A stretch of DNA of 64,000 bases from Mycobacterium lepromatosis (GTDB lineage Bacteria > Actinomycetota > Actinomycetes > Mycobacteriales > Mycobacteriaceae), in contig NZ_CP083405.1 in the NCBI RefSeq assembly GCF_000975265.2, positions 1,674,001 to 1,738,000 on the forward strand, read 5' to 3'. A model generated the notes under the pieces. That model was given only the letters and a program-made list of their open reading frames with translations, was not told where the DNA came from and ran no database searches. Positions 61,598-64,000 of the stretch are shown here, piece by piece. Numbering within the stretch: the stretch's first letter is position 1; every line of letters begins with the position of its first letter. The translations under genes were made by a program, and so were the position numbers.

Positions 61598-63187
61598 ATG
61601 GCCACTCTCCACGACCATGAGCGGGTAGTCCACAACTGGACAGCTGCACGACCGGGTTTTCCGGCCCCGTCGCGACTGACGCGGCAAGCGGAGCCCGCCT
61701 CAGAACGCACAAGCAAATATCCGACGTGGCTGCCTTCTGGTCGTTTCATTGCAGCGGTCATCGTGATCGGTGGCATGCAGCTATTGGCGACCATGGACAG
61801 CACTGTCGCCATCGTCGCGCTTCCCAAGATTCAAAACGAGCTGAGCCTGTCCGACGCCGGTCGTAGTTGGGGGATTACTGCTTACGTGCTGACATTCGGC
61901 GGGCTGATGTTGCTTGGTGGCCGCCTTGGCGACACTATTGGGCGCAAGCGCACGTTCATCGTCGGCGTCGCGCTGTTTACCATTTCCTCGGTGCTTTGTG
62001 CTGTGGCTTGGGACGAAGTGGCCTTGGTCATTGCTAGGCTATTGCAGGGCATCGGGTCGGCTATTGCATCACCGACCGGTCTCGCGCTGGTTGCGACCAC
62101 CTTCTCGAAGGGTGCAGCGCGCAATACCGCTACGGCTGTGTTTGCCGCCATGACGGCAATCGGCTCGGTGATGGGTCTCGTGGTTGGCGGGGCGCTTACC
62201 GAGGTGTCGTGGCGACTGGCGTTTTTAGTGAATATGCCGATTGGGTTGGTGATGATTTACCTGGCCCGCACCGTTTTGCATGAAACCCACAAGGAGTGGA
62301 TGAAGCTGGATGCGGCTGGGGCCATTCTGGCCACGCTGGCTTGCACCGCCGCCGTTTTCGCCTTCTCGATGGGACCGGAGAAGGGTTGGGTTTCGCTGAC
62401 TACGATCGGTTCGGGCTTGGTGGCATTGGTAGCCGCTATAGCATTTGCCGTCGTGGAACGTACTGCCGAAAATCCTGTCATACCGTTTGACCTGTTCCGG
62501 GACCGTAATCGGCTGTTCACCTTCATCGCGATTTTCCTGGCCGGTGGCGTCATGTTCAGCTTGACCATATCCATCGGCCTATACATACAGGACATCTTGG
62601 GCTACAGCGCGCTGCGCGCGGGCATCGGCTTTATCCCGTTCGTCATCGCGATGGGAATCGGTCTGGGCGTGTCCTCACAGTTGGTGTCTCGGTTTTCGCC
62701 AAGGGTATTGACAATAGGTGGTGGATGGCTGCTCGTGGTCGCGATGCTGTATGGCTGGGCGTTCATGAACCGCGGCGTTCCCTATTGTCCCAACCTGTTA
62801 GCGCCCATCGTTGTTGGTGGAATCGGCATCGGCATGGCCGTCGTCCCGCTGACGCTGTCTGCTATTGCCGGGGTAGGTTTCGATCGGATCGGCCCGGTGT
62901 CGGCGATAGCGCTAATGCTGCAGAGCCTTGGCGGGCCACTCGTGCTGGCCGTCATCCAGGCGGTCATCACCTCGCGCACGCTGTACCTGGGCGGTACCAC
63001 CGGCCCAGTGAAGTTTATGAACGACGCGCAGTTGCATGCACTTGATCAAGGCTACACCTATGGCCTGCTTTGGGTGGCCGGAGCGGTCGTCGTCGTGGGC
63101 GGGGCGGCGCTGTTCATTGGGTACGCCCCCGAGCAGGTGGCCTACGCGCAGGAGGTCAAGGAAGCGATCGACGCCGGCGAACTATAG
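61598..63187 (+). CDS. efpA: MFS efflux protein EfpA (DHA2/QacA family)
   Basis: The 529-residue membrane protein has a polar N-terminus (1-48) and about 14 membrane segments. Motif D1 is LATMDSTVAIVALP at 63-76 and motif A is GGRLGDTIGRKRT at 107-119. It is a drug:proton antiporter homologue induced by isoniazid in M. tuberculosis. GTAGGGTAACCTGCC precedes the ATG. It is fully open directly after nine kilobases of decayed DNA, and in M. tuberculosis is considered essential or nearly so; that is knowledge of the family, not visible here. Confidence 0.95.
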   Translation: MATLHDHERVVHNWTAARPGFPAPSRLTRQAEPASERTSKYPTWLPSGRFIAAVIVIGGMQLLATMDSTVAIVALPKIQNELSLSDAGRSWGITAYVLTFGGLMLLGGRLGDTIGRKRTFIVGVALFTISSVLCAVAWDEVALVIARLLQGIGSAIASPTGLALVATTFSKGAARNTATAVFAAMTAIGSVMGLVVGGALTEVSWRLAFLVNMPIGLVMIYLARTVLHETHKEWMKLDAAGAILATLACTAAVFAFSMGPEKGWVSLTTIGSGLVALVAAIAFAVVERTAENPVIPFDLFRDRNRLFTFIAIFLAGGVMFSLTISIGLYIQDILGYSALRAGIGFIPFVIAMGIGLGVSSQLVSRFSPRVLTIGGGWLLVVAMLYGWAFMNRGVPYCPNLLAPIVVGGIGIGMAVVPLTLSAIAGVGFDRIGPVSAIALMLQSLGGPLVLAVIQAVITSRTLYLGGTTGPVKFMNDAQLHALDQGYTYGLLWVAGAVVVVGGAALFIGYAPEQVAYAQEVKEAIDAGEL

Positions 63188-63214
63188 TCCGTCGTCGGGT
63201 TGCTCTCGCGCTAG

Positions 63215-63712
63215 CTATTCGTTGCCGCCCGGGAAGGCGGTGGTGATGGGCCAGGCGCCCAGCACTTTGTTCCATCGGGCGGCCATGACCGCGCTTTGGG
63301 CTAGGGCTATCGCGGCGAACGCGCTGTCATCGGTCGTCTTGGCGTGTTCGGCGACGGCCCGCCAGGCTGTCGCTCCGTTGTTTTCCATCCGCGCGGCCAG
63401 GCGCGCCACATCGGCCGCGCTGCCGACCAGCATGGGCAGCTGGTAGCCGGATGCGGCGACTGGAGGAGTGACTCGGCGGGCGGTCAGCATTGCGATGACA
63501 TCGTCGCGCCGTTGGCGATGCTGGGTCAGGGCGTCCACCACCAGGCTGTTGGCACTCGGGGGCGACAACGCCGACACGATGCCGTAGCCATAAATGGTCG
63601 AGTGCTCGACGGCAAGCGCCTCGCTCAGCGCAGCGTTGTCGGAGTCCTTACTAACCGGGGTTCGCTTAGGTGTGGCGACCGGGGCGGGTGCGCTGGGCTC
63701 AATGGACGTCAT
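63215..63712 (-). CDS. DUF4439 ferritin-like protein, Rv2844 orthologue
   Basis: The 165-residue protein is mostly alpha-helical and Ala-rich. The core ALAVEHSTIYGYGIVSA has the Glu-x-x-(His/Ser) type pattern of ferritin-like four-helix proteins of DUF4439. No membrane segment is seen. Function is unknown. Its ATG overlaps the stop of the upstream Rv2843-like gene in ATGA, so the two are co-transcribed. It is convergent with efpA, only 27 bp away; the proS gene that separates them in M. tuberculosis is missing. Confidence 0.88.
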   Translation of the reverse strand: MTSIEPSAPAPVATPKRTPVSKDSDNAALSEALAVEHSTIYGYGIVSALSPPSANSLVVDALTQHRQRRDDVIAMLTARRVTPPVAASGYQLPMLVGSAADVARLAARMENNGATAWRAVAEHAKTTDDSAFAAIALAQSAVMAARWNKVLGAWPITTAFPGGNE

Positions 63713-64000
63713 ATTGATGGACCTCCAGGCACGAGCGCAACCGTGTAGGACGCTGTGCAGGAAGCGGCTATAGAGGCGAGTAGGCCGGCCCGGTACCCCG
63801 ATGAGGTGGAGACTAGGCGACTGGCACCCTCCGCTGATGTGCGCAGTGCATCGATCACGTCGGATATCGGTGGCGGTGGCTTCGGCGGCGGACTAGCTGG
63901 GCTGGGGCCGGGGCTGGTTGTGTCGTTTGCGTAGGAGGAGAGCTTGCCGGTGCCCTGGGAGATCTCGGTGGCCAGCGCTCGGGCATGCGCGGCGCGTTGG
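63709..64000 (-). CDS. Rv2843-like protein, C-terminal part
   Basis: An open minus-strand frame runs in from the window edge for 96 codons to a TGA at 63709-63711, without lesions. It reads RALATEISQGTGKLSSYAND, then a Pro-rich linker (PSPASPPPKPPPPISDVIDA) and a hydrophobic Ala/Ser end (LLASIAASCTASYTVALV). M. tuberculosis Rv2843 is an Ala-rich membrane protein at this position. The stop overlaps the start of the DUF4439 gene by four bases. The N-terminal part lies outside the window. Confidence 0.7.
   Translation of the reverse strand, partial: QRAAHARALATEISQGTGKLSSYANDTTSPGPSPASPPPKPPPPISDVIDALRTSAEGASRLVSTSSGYRAGLLASIAASCTASYTVALVPGGPSI

Overview
The window is a piece of a decayed mycobacterial chromosome. 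Gene content, gene order and protein lengths fit Mycobacterium leprae or its sister M. lepromatosis; I cannot separate these two by eye. The order is that of the M. tuberculosis block Rv2920c to Rv2843, read here in the opposite orientation. About thirty genes look intact. The rest are remnants that carry frameshifts, internal stops and deletions but still read as their M. tuberculosis counterparts when frames are stitched together. All family assignments rest on reading the translations and on remembered family sequences; no database search was possible.

Layout. 1-2200: amt end, glnB and glnD, all broken. 2201-7829: intact SF2 helicase (-), htpG (-) and ffh (+). 7837-11070: broken amidohydrolase, pknI, dacB2 (-) and a SnoaL-like gene. 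11255-13270: intact rpsP-khpA-rimM-trmD operon. 13279-14150: broken lppW (-). 14526-16938: intact rplS, lepB, rnhB and a DUF2469 gene. 17148-19407: broken fdhF, fdhD, YraN and a YifB stub. 19408-25455: accessory stretch with an AT-rich island, unassigned DNA, a broken ATP-grasp gene and a broken NodU/TobZ-type carbamoyltransferase. 25515-30344: intact xerC, rpsB, tsf and amiC with an M23 peptidase remnant. 30348-34600: broken MarR regulator, DHA2 transporter, MPT63-like secreted protein, response regulator and CsbD-like gene. 34939-37364: intact pyrH-frr-cdsA. 37368-41140: broken rlmN, mpt53, CcdA-like, HicB-like and DUF4097 genes. 41138-45227: intact DUF2631 gene, dxr, rip1 and ispG. 45400-47115: two broken acetyltransferases and a broken relFG toxin-antitoxin pair. 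47256-52034: intact penicillin-binding lipoprotein, mapB and a class I amidotransferase, with a glutamine synthetase stub. 52035-61550: long decayed tract with nicT, mtr, Rv2851c-like, chelatase, cobO, cobB and cysG remnants. 61598-64000: intact efpA, DUF4439 gene and the end of an Rv2843-like gene.

What survives is core machinery: translation (rpsP, rplS, rpsB, tsf, frr, trmD, rimM, mapB), protein export (ffh, lepB), isoprenoid synthesis (dxr, ispG), phospholipid and nucleotide supply (cdsA, pyrH), envelope proteolysis and wall synthesis (rip1, PBP) and one efflux pump. What is lost is nitrogen sensing, formate oxidation, cobalamin and sirohaem synthesis, nickel uptake, mycothione reduction, secreted disulfide chemistry, Ser/Thr kinase and response-regulator signalling, and a toxin-antitoxin pair.

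The most unusual features are the decayed ATP-grasp/carbamoyltransferase pair in the accessory stretch, a set of perfect hairpins with very short loops inside pseudogenes that look like inverted-duplication (template-switch) mutations, two deletion junctions that fuse neighbouring pseudogenes, and the absence of proS from its usual place beside efpA.
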